A stretch of 50,662 nt of DNA, taken from contig WREN01000001.1 of the NCBI GenBank assembly GCA_009779295.1, forward strand, positions 1 to 50,662, in the 5' to 3' direction. How positions within the stretch are numbered: the stretch's first letter is position 1; each line of letters starts with the position of its first letter. This DNA is from Oscillospiraceae bacterium (GTDB lineage Bacteria > Bacillota > Clostridia > Oscillospirales > CAG-272). The notes below the pieces were generated by a model. It made no database searches. It saw only the letters and a program-made list of their open reading frames with translations, and was not told the origin of the DNA. This document shows, piece by piece, positions 27,801 through 37,020 of this stretch. The translations under genes were made by a program, and so were the position numbers.

Positions 27801-30800
27801 CGGGGATAACACCACGGTTGTTTCTTTGCTTGTCAATCAAGATGAAATAGACGCGCAGCTGCTGAATATTTCAGACGAAAACAAAACCCGGATTATGGCG
27901 CAATTCGCAATTAATCCGCGTTCGCGCGAAGCCGTACAGCTTGTACGCGAAATATATGGCGGCATTAAGGAAACGCTGGCGCTGTCATGGACTGCCTTGC
28001 ATATACAAATAGCGGAACTCGCGGAGGCAGGACGGTTTTCGATTATTGAAAGCAAGCCGACGCCGTATGAAGATTATCTGGCGATAAAATCCGCAGACCC
28101 CGATAATATCGTATTCTATCAAATCGGCGACTTTTTTGAGGTATATAACGGGGACGCTGAAACAGCGGCCCGTGTGCTTGACATATTACTCACGTCACGA
28201 AGCGCCGCCGGTCAAACGGAACGAATCCCTATGATCGGAATACCGTTTAACAGGCTGCCCGACTATACTAATAAGCTGTATGAAGCGGGTTATGGCATAA
28301 CCATATCTTCACTTAACAATGACGGTATCCGCGAGATAACGAGCCTTCCGCCGAAAACCAGAGAACAGGCAGCTTATATACCGGAACCGGAAATAACTGT
28401 GTCTGTACCGCAATATACAGTTGGCGACAGGTTTGAATACAACGGCAAGCCGCATGAGATAGACCGGGTCGGTGATTTTATCAGGTTACGGAACATCGGT
28501 ACGCCATCAGAATATCCCATTTTCGATTATATGTCCGTATCGCGGCAGGATTTTGAACGCAGGCTGTCTGACGGCGAAATCGTTATTACCACATCGGAGG
28601 ATGTTTCTATAGAACTGGCCGAACTTGATTTTGATACCGCGGCGCAGACTGTTTTGGAACGTGTCATGCAGGACGCTGACTTTGCGGAAACACTTGAAAA
28701 CGCGCAAAGCCGGGGCGCGCTTCGCAACCCGTTGAATACGGCTCTGGACAAGATTATGAATGACCACGGACAGGATGAGACGCATATACTCCGCGCATAT
28801 CATAATGACGACGACTTCAACGACAGGCTGTTTGATTTCGTGTACCGCCGGTCATGGGAGACAAAAACGGCGCGTGATGCGGCTGTACCTGAACCAATAA
28901 CGGTAACGGAACAAACCGGCATTGAAACACCTGTACGGGATATACCCATATCGCCTGACGTTCCGCCTCCCGTGTTCTTCGTGGATTGGGACGCGGCGCA
29001 GTACGACGTCGCAAATCTTGATAATGCCAACAGCGACCTCGTTGATGTGCTGGATAACGGCCTGATAGGGCAATCGGACAAAGAGACCGTTTTATCGATG
29101 CTGGCGAACGGAAGCACAAATGATGAGATAACCGCTTTAATTGCGGATGTGTACAGTAGGCAAATCGACACGATGACTCTGACGAGCGGCGAAACAGCCG
29201 ATTATTCGGTCATGCCCGACGGTATAGTCATAGACATACTCGACCGTTTCAATACGAAACTGTTTTTCACATGGGCTGACATAGCGCCGGTAGTCCGCGC
29301 ATTGGCGGTGGGATGGCAAGCCGGTCAAACCACCGAACTTGAAATTCCCGTTACGGCTGAAGATAAACCTCAAACAAGCTACATCAAAGGACAGCGTATC
29401 GTACTTGACCTGAGTGAGAAACTCCGCGATTCATTCTCATTTGTACACGACGCGCCGTTTATTGCTGGTGAGTTCGTTATCGACGACATCGACGGCGATG
29501 ATATAACTGTCAGCGCCTCGTATATTGACAGCAATGGCGAAAACGCGCGGCTTACCGTGAACCTGACCCGCAGTGAAGCGGAGCGGTATACGGTAAAACC
29601 TGTCGCTGATAAACTGTATGACGAAATATCTCCTTCCGATGAAACCACAACTGCATATTATTTGCTCCGCTATCCGAACGGCATTGGCGCGGGCGCGGTA
29701 TTAAGTTACGCCGATCTCGCGTTAATAAAAGAACAAGCAGACGCTTATGTTATTTGCGCCGAAGCTTGCCATTTGTCAGGTGACGATATGGCGCGGTATA
29801 ACATAGAGTTCCGCAAAATGCCGCGTGACTGGTATCTGCTGCCCGAAGTTGTACGGGAACAAATACACGAGATAAAACCGGAATACGAAAACCAATGGAA
29901 CGATCTATATACCAATCTGGAATTAACGGGTGAATTTGAACCGTTAAGCGAAAAACTGCGCTTAGAAGCAAGCCAAAATTTCCGTATCACCGACGATCAT
30001 CTCGGCGAGGGCGGCGCTAAGACCAAATTCCGGTATAACCTCGACGCGATACATGTACTTAAAGATATTGAGTTTGAAAAACGCGCGGCTACGCCTGACG
30101 AACAGCAGATACTCTCGCGCTACGTCGGCTGGGGCGGACTGCCGCAGGCATTCGACCCTGACAACAAGCAATGGGAAAATGAATACCTCGAACTTAACGC
30201 CGCACTCACCCCGGAGGAATGGGAATCGGCGCGGGCAAGCACCGTCAACGCGCACTACACTACCCCGACCGTTATCAGGGCTGTGTACGAAACCGTAGAG
30301 CGGCTCGGATTCAGGACAGGCAATATCCTCGAACCTTCATGCGGTATAGGTAATTTCTTCGGACTGTTGCCGGAGAGCATGAGCAACTCAAAACTGTACG
30401 GCGTGGAACTGGACAGCGTTACCGCACGGATCGCAAAACAGCTATATCCGAAAGCCAACATCAAAGAAATGGGTTTTGAGAAAACCGATACACCCGACGC
30501 CTTTTTCGACCTCGCCGTCGGTAACGTGCCTTTTGGCGATTATGGCATAGCCGACAAAAGGTATGATAAACACCATTTCAGCATCCATAACTATTTTTTC
30601 GCAAAAACGCTTGACCAGGTGCGTCCGGGCGGCGTCATCGCGTTCCTGACAAGCAAATTCACATTAGATGAAAAAAATCCGAATGTTCGGAAGTATATAG
30701 CGCAGCGCGCGGAACTGCTCGGCGCTGTACGGCTTCCGAACAATGCTTTCCTCAAAAACGCGGGTACGGAAGTAACGAGCGACATAATCTTCCTGCAAAA

Positions 30801-33800
30801 GCGCGCCCGTCCCATCGACGCCGAGCCTGATTGGGTACACCTCGGGCTGACCCACGGCGGCATATCCGTCAACAAGTATTACTCGGACAACCCCGAAATG
30901 ATACTCGGAACAATGGCTCCCGACGAACGTATGAACAGCAAATTCGGTACTGACAGCTTCACTGCTTGTTTACCCATAGAAGGAGCGGATTTAGCCGAAC
31001 AGTTAAAAACCGCATTGCTTAACATACAAGGCCAATACACCATTGAGGAATTGGACGACATTGAAGGCATTGACAACCACGCTATACCCGCCGACCCGCG
31101 CGTCAGAAACTTCAGTTACGCGCTCGTGATCCCGGCTGATAAATCGAATGAAGAAGCTGAAGGGCTGGCATATATTACGAAAATCGGCGATGATACGGTT
31201 ATTGGCGCTGGCCGGGTATATTACCGCGAGAACTCGATGATGTACCCGGTGGAATTGCCGGCGGCGACGCTGGAGCGCATCAAGGGTATGATCGCCCTGC
31301 GCGACTGTGTGCATGAACTCATCGATCTACAGCTTGACGAATGGACAGGCGAAGCGGCGATAAGAGCGAAACAAAATGAATTGAATATCCTGTACGACCG
31401 GTTCAACGCCGAATACGGGCTGATTAACTCACAGGTGAATAACCGGGCGTTCAACGCGGATTCCGCGTATTACCTGCTCTGCTCACTCGAAATACTGGAC
31501 GAGGACGGACAGCTTGAGCGCAAAGCCGATATGTTCACTAAACGCACAATCAAACAACGAACAGTCATCGAACACGTTAATACGGCAAGTGAAGCGCTCG
31601 CGGTTTCACTCTCCGAAAAAGCTAAAGTGGATATTGAGTATATGGCCGGTTTGACCGGATTTACGAACGACAAGCTCATTGGTGACTTAGAGAACGTTAT
31701 CTACTTTGATTTCGGCAACCCAAACAAATCCCTTCCGCCGTTCGACCCTGACAAAATGAAGATGTACGAAAAGTTCCCGCTTGTCACCGCCGAGGAGTAC
31801 CTCTCAGGCAATATCCGTGAAAAACTCTTTAAAGCTGAACGGTTCAATGAAACTTTCGGCGATGAGGTTCATGGCGTAGATACCACTATAAACGTGTACG
31901 CTCTGAAAACTGCCATGCCCAAAGACCTTGACCCGTCCGAAATAGCCGTGCGGCTCGGCTCCACTTGGATAGCGCCGGAGTATGTGCAGCAGTTTATGTA
32001 CGAATTGTTAAGAACAAACTGGCGTATGCGGGAAAGCCATCAGGTCAAGCACCATGAGTACACCGGCGAATGGCAGGTAACGGGCAAAGGCCGTTCGTTG
32101 TACAACGACATACTCGCTAACGTGACCTACGGTACAAACCGCATGAACGCCTATCAGATCATCGACGACACCCTCAACCTCCGCGATGTACGTGTATACG
32201 ATCACGTGAAGGATGCGGACGGCAAAGAGAAGCGCGTACTCAATAAAAAGGAAACGACGCTCGCGCAGCAGAAGCAGGAGCAGATCAAGCAGGCGTTCAA
32301 AGACTGGATATGGCAGGAGCCGCGGCGACGGCAGACGCTCGTTAAATTGTACAACGAACGGTTCAACAGCGTCCGTCCGCGCGAATACGACGGCAGTCAC
32401 ATCACTTTTTCTGGCATATCGCCGGAGATCACCCTGCGTAAACATCAACTGAACGCGATAGCGCACGGACTATACGGCGGTAATCTGCTGCTCGCCCATG
32501 TCGTCGGCGCAGGCAAGACTTTTGAAATGGTCGCTATTGCAATGGAGGGCAAACGCCTCGGGCTGTGCCATAAGTCATTGATGGCCGTGCCTAACCACCT
32601 GACCGAGCAATGGGCGGGCGAGTTCCTGCGGCTTTACCCTACGGCGAATATACTTGTGGCGACTAAAAAAGACTTTGAAATGCGCAACCGAAAAAAATTC
32701 TGCGCCAAGATAGCCACCGGCGACTACGACGCTGTTATCATCGGACATTCGCAGCTTGAAAAGATACCCATGTCAAGTGAGCGTCAGGAACGGCTCATAC
32801 GTGAACAGATATGGGAGATAGAGCAAGGCATAGAGGAATTAAAACGAACGCAGGGTGAACGCTTCTCTATCAAACAGCTTGAAAAGACGAAGAAGTCGCT
32901 TTTGGCGCGGCTGGAAAAACTGCTCAATGCAAAAAAACGCGACGACGTTGTTACTTATGAACAATTAGGAGTAGACAAGCTGTTCATTGACGAAGCGCAC
33001 GGCTTCAAAAATTTGTTCATGTATACGAAAATGCGGAACGTTGCGGGGCTTTCGACTTCAGAGGCGCAGAAATCCAGCGACTTGTTTATGAAATGCCGGT
33101 ACATGGACGAACTGACAGGCAACAAAGGCGTAGTTTTCGCCACGGGTACGCCGATCAGCAACAGTATGACCGAAATGTACACTATGCAGCGGTATCTTCA
33201 ATTTGATACCCTCGCGGAAAAAGGCTTAACGCACTTTGACAGTTGGGCGTCCATCTTCGGAGAAACGCAGACTTCGATAGAACTCGCGCCGGAGGGTACG
33301 GGCTACCGCGCGCGGACGCGATTCGCGCTGTTTCATAATTTGCCCGAACTAATGTATATGTTCAAAGAAGTGGCCGACATACAGACGGCGGATATGCTCA
33401 ACCTGCCCGTACCGGAAGCGAAATATGAGAATGTCATCGTACAGCCGTCCGAACGGCAAAAGGAAATGGTGCAGGAACTGTCAAAGAGAGCCGCGCTTGT
33501 CCATTCAGGGCGTGTAGACGCGAAAATCGACAATATGCTCAAAATAACGACTGACGGGCGCAAGATCGGGCTTGACCAGCGGCTGATCAACCCCCTGCTC
33601 TCCGACTTCGAGGGCAGCAAAGTCAACGCCTGCACCGATAATGTGTACCGCATATGGGACGAAACAAAAGACGGAAAACTTACCCAACTCGTGTTCTGCG
33701 ACTTTTCCACGCCGAACAAGAACGGGCGTTTCAACGTCTACGACGACGTCAAAACCAAATTGTTGGAACGCGGCGTACCTGAACACGAGATAGCTTTTAT

Positions 33801-35085
33801 CCACGACGCGGACACCGAAACGCGAAAAAAAGAACTTTTTGCCAAAGTACGTCAGGGTAGTGTACGTATACTGTTCGGCTCTACATTCAAAATGGGGAGC
33901 GGGACAAACGTGCAGGACAGGCTCATCGCCATACACGACGCCGACTGCCCCTGGCGGCCTGCCGATCTGGAACAGCGCGCCGGCCGTATCGTCAGGCAGG
34001 GCAATAAGAATGAAGAGGTGCAGATTTACAGGTATGCGACAAACGGCACTTTTGATTCGTACCTCTGGCAGACGGTGGAAAAAAAGCAGAAATTCATTGC
34101 GCAGATAATGACTTCTAAATCTCCCGTGAGAAGCTGCGAGGATGTGGACGAAACCGCCCTCAGTTATGCTGAAATAAAAGCGCTCTGCGCGGGCAACCCT
34201 CTTATTGCCGAAAAGATGAACCTCGACGTGGAAGTGGCGAAACTGCGTATGCTGAAATCCGAACATCAGAGCCAGCATTACCGTTTGGAGGACAACCTGA
34301 TGAAATATTACCCGCAGCAGATAACAGCGGTCAGGGAACGTATATCGGGTATAGAAAAAGATATTATTATGTACAACGAACAGAACGAAAAGTTCACGGA
34401 TGCGCGGCCTTCGCTGGACGGAACGGCATCGACCGCTGCGGCGAAATTCGCCGGTATGACAGTCAACGGCGTGGAATATATGGAAAAGGAGCCCGCTGCC
34501 AAAGCCCTGCTCGAAGCCTGCAAGGGCGTTACCGAAAAGAAAGATTTACCTGTCGGTAAATATATGGGATTCGATATGAGCCTGCAATTCGACGGGTTTC
34601 ACAAGACGTTCAGCGTCCTGCTGCGCGGGAATATGAGTTATACGACGGAACTCGGAACGGACGCTTTCGGCAATATCACCCGTATCAACAATACGTTGGC
34701 GGATTTACCTAAAAAACTCTCCGGAGCGAAATCACAGCTTGATGCGTTGTACCAGCAGCAGGAAGCGGCGAAGCAGGAGCTTGAAAAACCTTTTGCGCTG
34801 GCTGACGAACTGGCTGAAAAAGAAGCGCGGCTCGCGCTCTTGAACTCCGACCTGAACATAGACGGCGACGGCGGATTCGACGTGTTGAACGATGACAGCT
34901 GGGATGACGGAGCGGAGGAATACGAATTGCCTGACCCTGACGATGAAGAACCTGATGACGAATACGAACGGCAGACAGCCTCCGCGAAAAGCGCGAAGCC
35001 TTCTTTATTGGAAGGGCTGCGTTCGTTCAACCCTGAACGGCAATCTCCGGTATCAGGTAAAAAATCCCCGGAACTCGACATCTGA
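24853..35085 (+). CDS. Giant polyvalent protein: MutS-I-like, N6-methylase and SNF2 helicase
   Basis: The 3410-aa protein, in order: an ArdC-like N-terminal domain (1-240); a low-complexity region (260-390) overlapping tnpV; two copies of a FLRREYLLGQWG/FLKNEYGHGGGS module (about 420-530 and 740-830). A MutS domain-I-like block follows, YQIGDFFEVYNGDAETAARV at about 1087. The N6-adenine methylase core has EPSCGIGNFFG at about 1826 and VGNVPFGDYG in place of NPPY. The SNF2 helicase has HVVGAGKTFEM ~2550, DEAHGFKN ~2711, ATGTPISNS and QRAGRIVRQGN ~3040. A C-terminal coiled region ends with KPSLLEGL 29 residues from the end. Such proteins probably modify or protect DNA entering the recipient. 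A terminator follows. Confidence 0.92.
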   Translation: MATKLQFYSVVAERAAKEVIAGSENWQSFLTVAARLYKYPFPDQLLIYAQRPDAIACAPIETWNESFNRWVRRGSKGIALIDDSGDRPHLRYVFDVSDTEPSQYRSRPVQLWEMRQEHREPVLEYLSGIYDDLGDTLADSFRSIARQLAREYYIDNASEIRYRAEDSFLEDFDDFNFGVAFEGALTNSVAYTLMSRCGFDTSDYFDDDDFRYIYEFNTPDMVYALGTAAGELSQQVLRDIELVIKKYERQQAAERSVTNERTQDERQSPDILPERGLSSSRPDTGRTAGIGGTVRQVREDTQSVSEGKPDDDLQYDAAEGNVVSASAGNGGTGDREVETGNEDIDVTGQPARQSGRSDGLDGGDERPEGTGGGTGTERIGLRLENQTYSQVGNSAISETLSTSSVTLDEVDSILRDGGNEKNSVLRIAAYFAKDMAQVENADFLRREYLLGQWGRNFESGGKGYQFGSRQTSVWFNEDGIRIGRGKSAKLATDYALITWEQTAERVKQLYDAGMYVSHDVLDEALYNESMERADDVKEIYSNISRGLNDIQYELKKAMTKEQQETVKDDWKIRRYLIRGLTELGNTAEKALFGEAKVSTDEIMRLYNETFRLSEEIPQEWEFGGSHTETVEIIAELLRDKGTISGNEIRQGIGYNELSEYNIILTRLREDLSAFEAEPDAPIHFYRNPHRVLSDLEKAGLPVYGFPAAEYTPTGYTRFITDDEVDRYLTGGSHYNESKLRILSNFLHDHTPKEQQDFLKNEYGHGGGSWVDGGWYGADPGKGITLKRSGCDDVNLNWNQAARRIENLIRGGRYISRDELGRIFNYERLMLARSINNFYYNMPDEYQRPFAKELDFYNPKEDEWAALNGLLYDPEKIDALLGEMRRIYDNTPEEDRYYENRKTGYERLTAFRDGRYTLFPGLETLPDPDATATRPQTQIPFAPFVPPSAVQNEQLTFFDFEQPPLLTSVEEQQAILEKAAETSAGDNTTVVSLLVNQDEIDAQLLNISDENKTRIMAQFAINPRSREAVQLVREIYGGIKETLALSWTALHIQIAELAEAGRFSIIESKPTPYEDYLAIKSADPDNIVFYQIGDFFEVYNGDAETAARVLDILLTSRSAAGQTERIPMIGIPFNRLPDYTNKLYEAGYGITISSLNNDGIREITSLPPKTREQAAYIPEPEITVSVPQYTVGDRFEYNGKPHEIDRVGDFIRLRNIGTPSEYPIFDYMSVSRQDFERRLSDGEIVITTSEDVSIELAELDFDTAAQTVLERVMQDADFAETLENAQSRGALRNPLNTALDKIMNDHGQDETHILRAYHNDDDFNDRLFDFVYRRSWETKTARDAAVPEPITVTEQTGIETPVRDIPISPDVPPPVFFVDWDAAQYDVANLDNANSDLVDVLDNGLIGQSDKETVLSMLANGSTNDEITALIADVYSRQIDTMTLTSGETADYSVMPDGIVIDILDRFNTKLFFTWADIAPVVRALAVGWQAGQTTELEIPVTAEDKPQTSYIKGQRIVLDLSEKLRDSFSFVHDAPFIAGEFVIDDIDGDDITVSASYIDSNGENARLTVNLTRSEAERYTVKPVADKLYDEISPSDETTTAYYLLRYPNGIGAGAVLSYADLALIKEQADAYVICAEACHLSGDDMARYNIEFRKMPRDWYLLPEVVREQIHEIKPEYENQWNDLYTNLELTGEFEPLSEKLRLEASQNFRITDDHLGEGGAKTKFRYNLDAIHVLKDIEFEKRAATPDEQQILSRYVGWGGLPQAFDPDNKQWENEYLELNAALTPEEWESARASTVNAHYTTPTVIRAVYETVERLGFRTGNILEPSCGIGNFFGLLPESMSNSKLYGVELDSVTARIAKQLYPKANIKEMGFEKTDTPDAFFDLAVGNVPFGDYGIADKRYDKHHFSIHNYFFAKTLDQVRPGGVIAFLTSKFTLDEKNPNVRKYIAQRAELLGAVRLPNNAFLKNAGTEVTSDIIFLQKRARPIDAEPDWVHLGLTHGGISVNKYYSDNPEMILGTMAPDERMNSKFGTDSFTACLPIEGADLAEQLKTALLNIQGQYTIEELDDIEGIDNHAIPADPRVRNFSYALVIPADKSNEEAEGLAYITKIGDDTVIGAGRVYYRENSMMYPVELPAATLERIKGMIALRDCVHELIDLQLDEWTGEAAIRAKQNELNILYDRFNAEYGLINSQVNNRAFNADSAYYLLCSLEILDEDGQLERKADMFTKRTIKQRTVIEHVNTASEALAVSLSEKAKVDIEYMAGLTGFTNDKLIGDLENVIYFDFGNPNKSLPPFDPDKMKMYEKFPLVTAEEYLSGNIREKLFKAERFNETFGDEVHGVDTTINVYALKTAMPKDLDPSEIAVRLGSTWIAPEYVQQFMYELLRTNWRMRESHQVKHHEYTGEWQVTGKGRSLYNDILANVTYGTNRMNAYQIIDDTLNLRDVRVYDHVKDADGKEKRVLNKKETTLAQQKQEQIKQAFKDWIWQEPRRRQTLVKLYNERFNSVRPREYDGSHITFSGISPEITLRKHQLNAIAHGLYGGNLLLAHVVGAGKTFEMVAIAMEGKRLGLCHKSLMAVPNHLTEQWAGEFLRLYPTANILVATKKDFEMRNRKKFCAKIATGDYDAVIIGHSQLEKIPMSSERQERLIREQIWEIEQGIEELKRTQGERFSIKQLEKTKKSLLARLEKLLNAKKRDDVVTYEQLGVDKLFIDEAHGFKNLFMYTKMRNVAGLSTSEAQKSSDLFMKCRYMDELTGNKGVVFATGTPISNSMTEMYTMQRYLQFDTLAEKGLTHFDSWASIFGETQTSIELAPEGTGYRARTRFALFHNLPELMYMFKEVADIQTADMLNLPVPEAKYENVIVQPSERQKEMVQELSKRAALVHSGRVDAKIDNMLKITTDGRKIGLDQRLINPLLSDFEGSKVNACTDNVYRIWDETKDGKLTQLVFCDFSTPNKNGRFNVYDDVKTKLLERGVPEHEIAFIHDADTETRKKELFAKVRQGSVRILFGSTFKMGSGTNVQDRLIAIHDADCPWRPADLEQRAGRIVRQGNKNEEVQIYRYATNGTFDSYLWQTVEKKQKFIAQIMTSKSPVRSCEDVDETALSYAEIKALCAGNPLIAEKMNLDVEVAKLRMLKSEHQSQHYRLEDNLMKYYPQQITAVRERISGIEKDIIMYNEQNEKFTDARPSLDGTASTAAAKFAGMTVNGVEYMEKEPAAKALLEACKGVTEKKDLPVGKYMGFDMSLQFDGFHKTFSVLLRGNMSYTTELGTDAFGNITRINNTLADLPKKLSGAKSQLDALYQQQEAAKQELEKPFALADELAEKEARLALLNSDLNIDGDGGFDVLNDDSWDDGAEEYELPDPDDEEPDDEYERQTASAKSAKPSLLEGLRSFNPERQSPVSGKKSPELDI
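25628..26002 (+). CDS. tnpV: TnpV, nested in another frame inside the giant gene
   Basis: A 124-aa protein fully inside the 24853-35085 gene but in a different frame. It reads LTYSLNGDYLLPDLILDEPP, then LGRYARIRKAYLKENRTMTY, LFPHLRETEELATARLKQVM and MGWTAAMNALKAQAEELVLN, the complete TnpV family pattern. AAAGGAG lies 8 nt before the ATG, so translation is plausible. In the host frame the overlapping segment is Gly/Arg/Asp/Glu-rich low complexity without domain character, as expected where tnpV fixes the sequence. TnpV's function is unknown; it is common on Firmicutes mobile elements. Confidence 0.88.
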   Translation: MNEPKMNDNRLTYSLNGDYLLPDLILDEPPELAEPLGRYARIRKAYLKENRTMTYNTMLLKETLFPHLRETEELATARLKQVMKILMSRDSLPDKADDPMGWTAAMNALKAQAEELVLNELVYA

Positions 35086-35113
35086 CCGGCAGGCACAAAC
35101 AATACTACACATC

Positions 35114-35155
35114 GCGGCGGCGTGGGGTAAACAACCTCGCCGCCGCCATTTTTTT
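35114..35155 (+). terminator. Terminator abutting the mobC ribosome site
   Basis: GCGGCGGCG pairs perfectly with CGCCGCCGC, followed by TTTTTTT that runs directly into GGAGG of the next gene. Transcription of mobC-relaxase from upstream therefore needs read-through, unless a promoter lies inside the hairpin region, which I do not see. Confidence 0.88.
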
Positions 35156-35165
35156 GGAGGTGGTC

Positions 35166-35531
35166 ATTACGGTAAAGCAAAAAAAGAAAGAATCGGAAAA
35201 AAAGCGGACGCGGGATCAGTATATTACCTTCCGCGTCACCGGGCAGGAGCGGGACATGATAGACCGCCGCATGGCGCAGGCCGGCATGAAGAACCGCCGC
35301 GCTTATCTGCTCAAAATGGCGGCGGACGGGCAGATTGTCCGCCTTGAATTAGACAGTGTGAAAGAAATGGTGCGGCTACTCTCCAACGCGACCAACAACA
35401 TCAACCAAATAGCACATCGCGCCAACGCGACCGGCAGTATCTACGCTGCCGACCTCGACGAACTGCGCGGACGGTACGACGAGATTTGGAAACAGACGAA
35501 GGAGATACTGCACAAGTTAGCTCAAATTTGA
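35166..35531 (+). CDS. mobC: MobC-family relaxosome accessory protein
   Basis: The ~121-aa basic protein reads ITFRVTGQERDMIDRRMAQA, GMKNRRAYLLKMAADGQIV and LLSNATNNINQIAHRANATG, the MobC/relaxosome pattern: a ribbon-helix-helix followed by NNxNQIA. It binds oriT and helps the relaxase nick. The start is unusual: GGAGG (35156-35160) is followed 5 nt later by ATT at 35166, while the nearest canonical starts (TTG 35154, GTG 35160) overlap the ribosome site itself. ATT is inferred and could be wrong by a few codons. The relaxase gene follows 15 nt downstream. Confidence 0.85.
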   Translation: MTVKQKKKESEKKRTRDQYITFRVTGQERDMIDRRMAQAGMKNRRAYLLKMAADGQIVRLELDSVKEMVRLLSNATNNINQIAHRANATGSIYAADLDELRGRYDEIWKQTKEILHKLAQI

Positions 35532-35546
35532 TGGGGGTGGTACTAC

Positions 35547-36998
35547 ATGGCGACGACATGGATAAAACCGCTTCATATCGGAAGCAAACGCGCGCGCTCC
35601 ACGGTTGTTTCCGACATTATCGGGTATATAAAGAACCCGCAGAAAACTGACGGCGGCAGTTTGATTGCCGCCTACGGTTGTGACAGCCGTTCGGCAGACG
35701 ATGAGTTTATGCTCGCCAAACGGGAATATGAGGACATTACGGGGCGAAGTCAAGGCAGGCGCGATGTTCTCGCCTATCACATCAGGCAGAGCTTCAAACC
35801 GGGCGAGGTTGACGCGGAAACCGCGAATAAGATCGGGTATGAATTAACGATGTCATTTACCAAGGGCAATCATGCTTTTGTCGTGGCTACCCACATAGAC
35901 AAGGCGCACATCCATAACCACATCATATTTAATTCGACCGCCTTGTCCTGCGAACGGAAATTCAACAATTTCTACAGGTCGGACAAAACGGTGCGCCGTA
36001 TCAGCGATTTGCTCTGCATAGAGAATGGGCTGTCAATCATAGAAAACCCACAACCGTCCAAAGGCAGGAATTACGCTAAACATATCGGCAGGCCAGCGAC
36101 ATGGCAGGAGAAGCTGTGCCGTCAAATTGACGGGTTGCTGCCCTCTTGTGCTGCGTTCGATGACTTCATTGCGGCGATGAAATCGGCGGGCTATACCGTC
36201 AACGAAAAACGCAAGCACATCACGTTCCTCGCCCCCGGTCAGATTAAGCCTACGCGCCTTGATACGCTGGGCGGTGAGTATACCGAAGCGGCGATAAGGG
36301 AACGGCTCGGCATGACGAGAACCATCGCGGCTTCCGGCGCGGGCGGGGGTCTTGATACGGGAATTCACGCCCGTTATACGGACGAACCGACACGGGTAAG
36401 CCTGCTCATAGACATACAGGCGAAGATACAGGAGGGTAATGGTGCCGGGTACGAACGATGGGCGCGCATATTCAACCTGAAGGAATCGGCCCGCACCCTG
36501 CTGTTTCTGAAAGAGAACGGCATAGACAGCTACGACGACCTCGTACAAAAAACCGCCGCCGCTTCCGCTGATTTCGATGAGCGTATGACGAAGATCAAGT
36601 CTGCTGAAAAACGTATGGCTGAGATTACCGAGCTTCAAAAACACATCGGCGCTTACGGCAAGACCCGCGAGGTATACGCGAAATACAAGGCGTCAGGGTG
36701 GAATTCCGATTTTTATGAGGAACACCGGACAGACATTACCCTGCACAACGCGGCTAAAAAACATTTCGACGACTTAAAAATTAAGAAGCTGCCTACTATC
36801 GCGTCGCTCAAACAGGAATACGCGGTTCATGCCGCTGAAAAGAAAAGTCTGTATCACGGCTACCACGAAGCGAAGGACACTATGCGCCAGCTTCTTGTGG
36901 CGAAAGGCAACGCTTCGCGCATACTCGGCATTGCCAACGATGCGCGGGAGCGCGACGATATGCGCGGACGCGCCCGGAGCATTGCGCCGGACAGATAG
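35547..36998 (+). CDS. mobA: MOBP-type relaxase (MobA/VirD2-like)
   Basis: The 483-aa protein has an N-terminal relaxase domain. Visible are VVSDIIGYIKNPQKTDGGSL (catalytic-Tyr region), HIRQSFKPGEVDAETANKIG, and the metal-binding HIDKAHIHNHIIFNS at about residue 115 (HxDxxHxHxH), followed by YRSDKTVRRISDLLC. The C-terminal third is coiled-coil. It nicks oriT, binds the 5' end covalently and pilots the strand through VirD4. GGGGGTGG precedes the ATG. Unlike several ICE accessory proteins here it lacks the KPSL-type motif and ends RARSIAPDR. Confidence 0.94.
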   Translation: MATTWIKPLHIGSKRARSTVVSDIIGYIKNPQKTDGGSLIAAYGCDSRSADDEFMLAKREYEDITGRSQGRRDVLAYHIRQSFKPGEVDAETANKIGYELTMSFTKGNHAFVVATHIDKAHIHNHIIFNSTALSCERKFNNFYRSDKTVRRISDLLCIENGLSIIENPQPSKGRNYAKHIGRPATWQEKLCRQIDGLLPSCAAFDDFIAAMKSAGYTVNEKRKHITFLAPGQIKPTRLDTLGGEYTEAAIRERLGMTRTIAASGAGGGLDTGIHARYTDEPTRVSLLIDIQAKIQEGNGAGYERWARIFNLKESARTLLFLKENGIDSYDDLVQKTAAASADFDERMTKIKSAEKRMAEITELQKHIGAYGKTREVYAKYKASGWNSDFYEEHRTDITLHNAAKKHFDDLKIKKLPTIASLKQEYAVHAAEKKSLYHGYHEAKDTMRQLLVAKGNASRILGIANDARERDDMRGRARSIAPDR

Positions 36999-37020
36999 GC
37001 TGATGGAATCAGTCGCAGCA

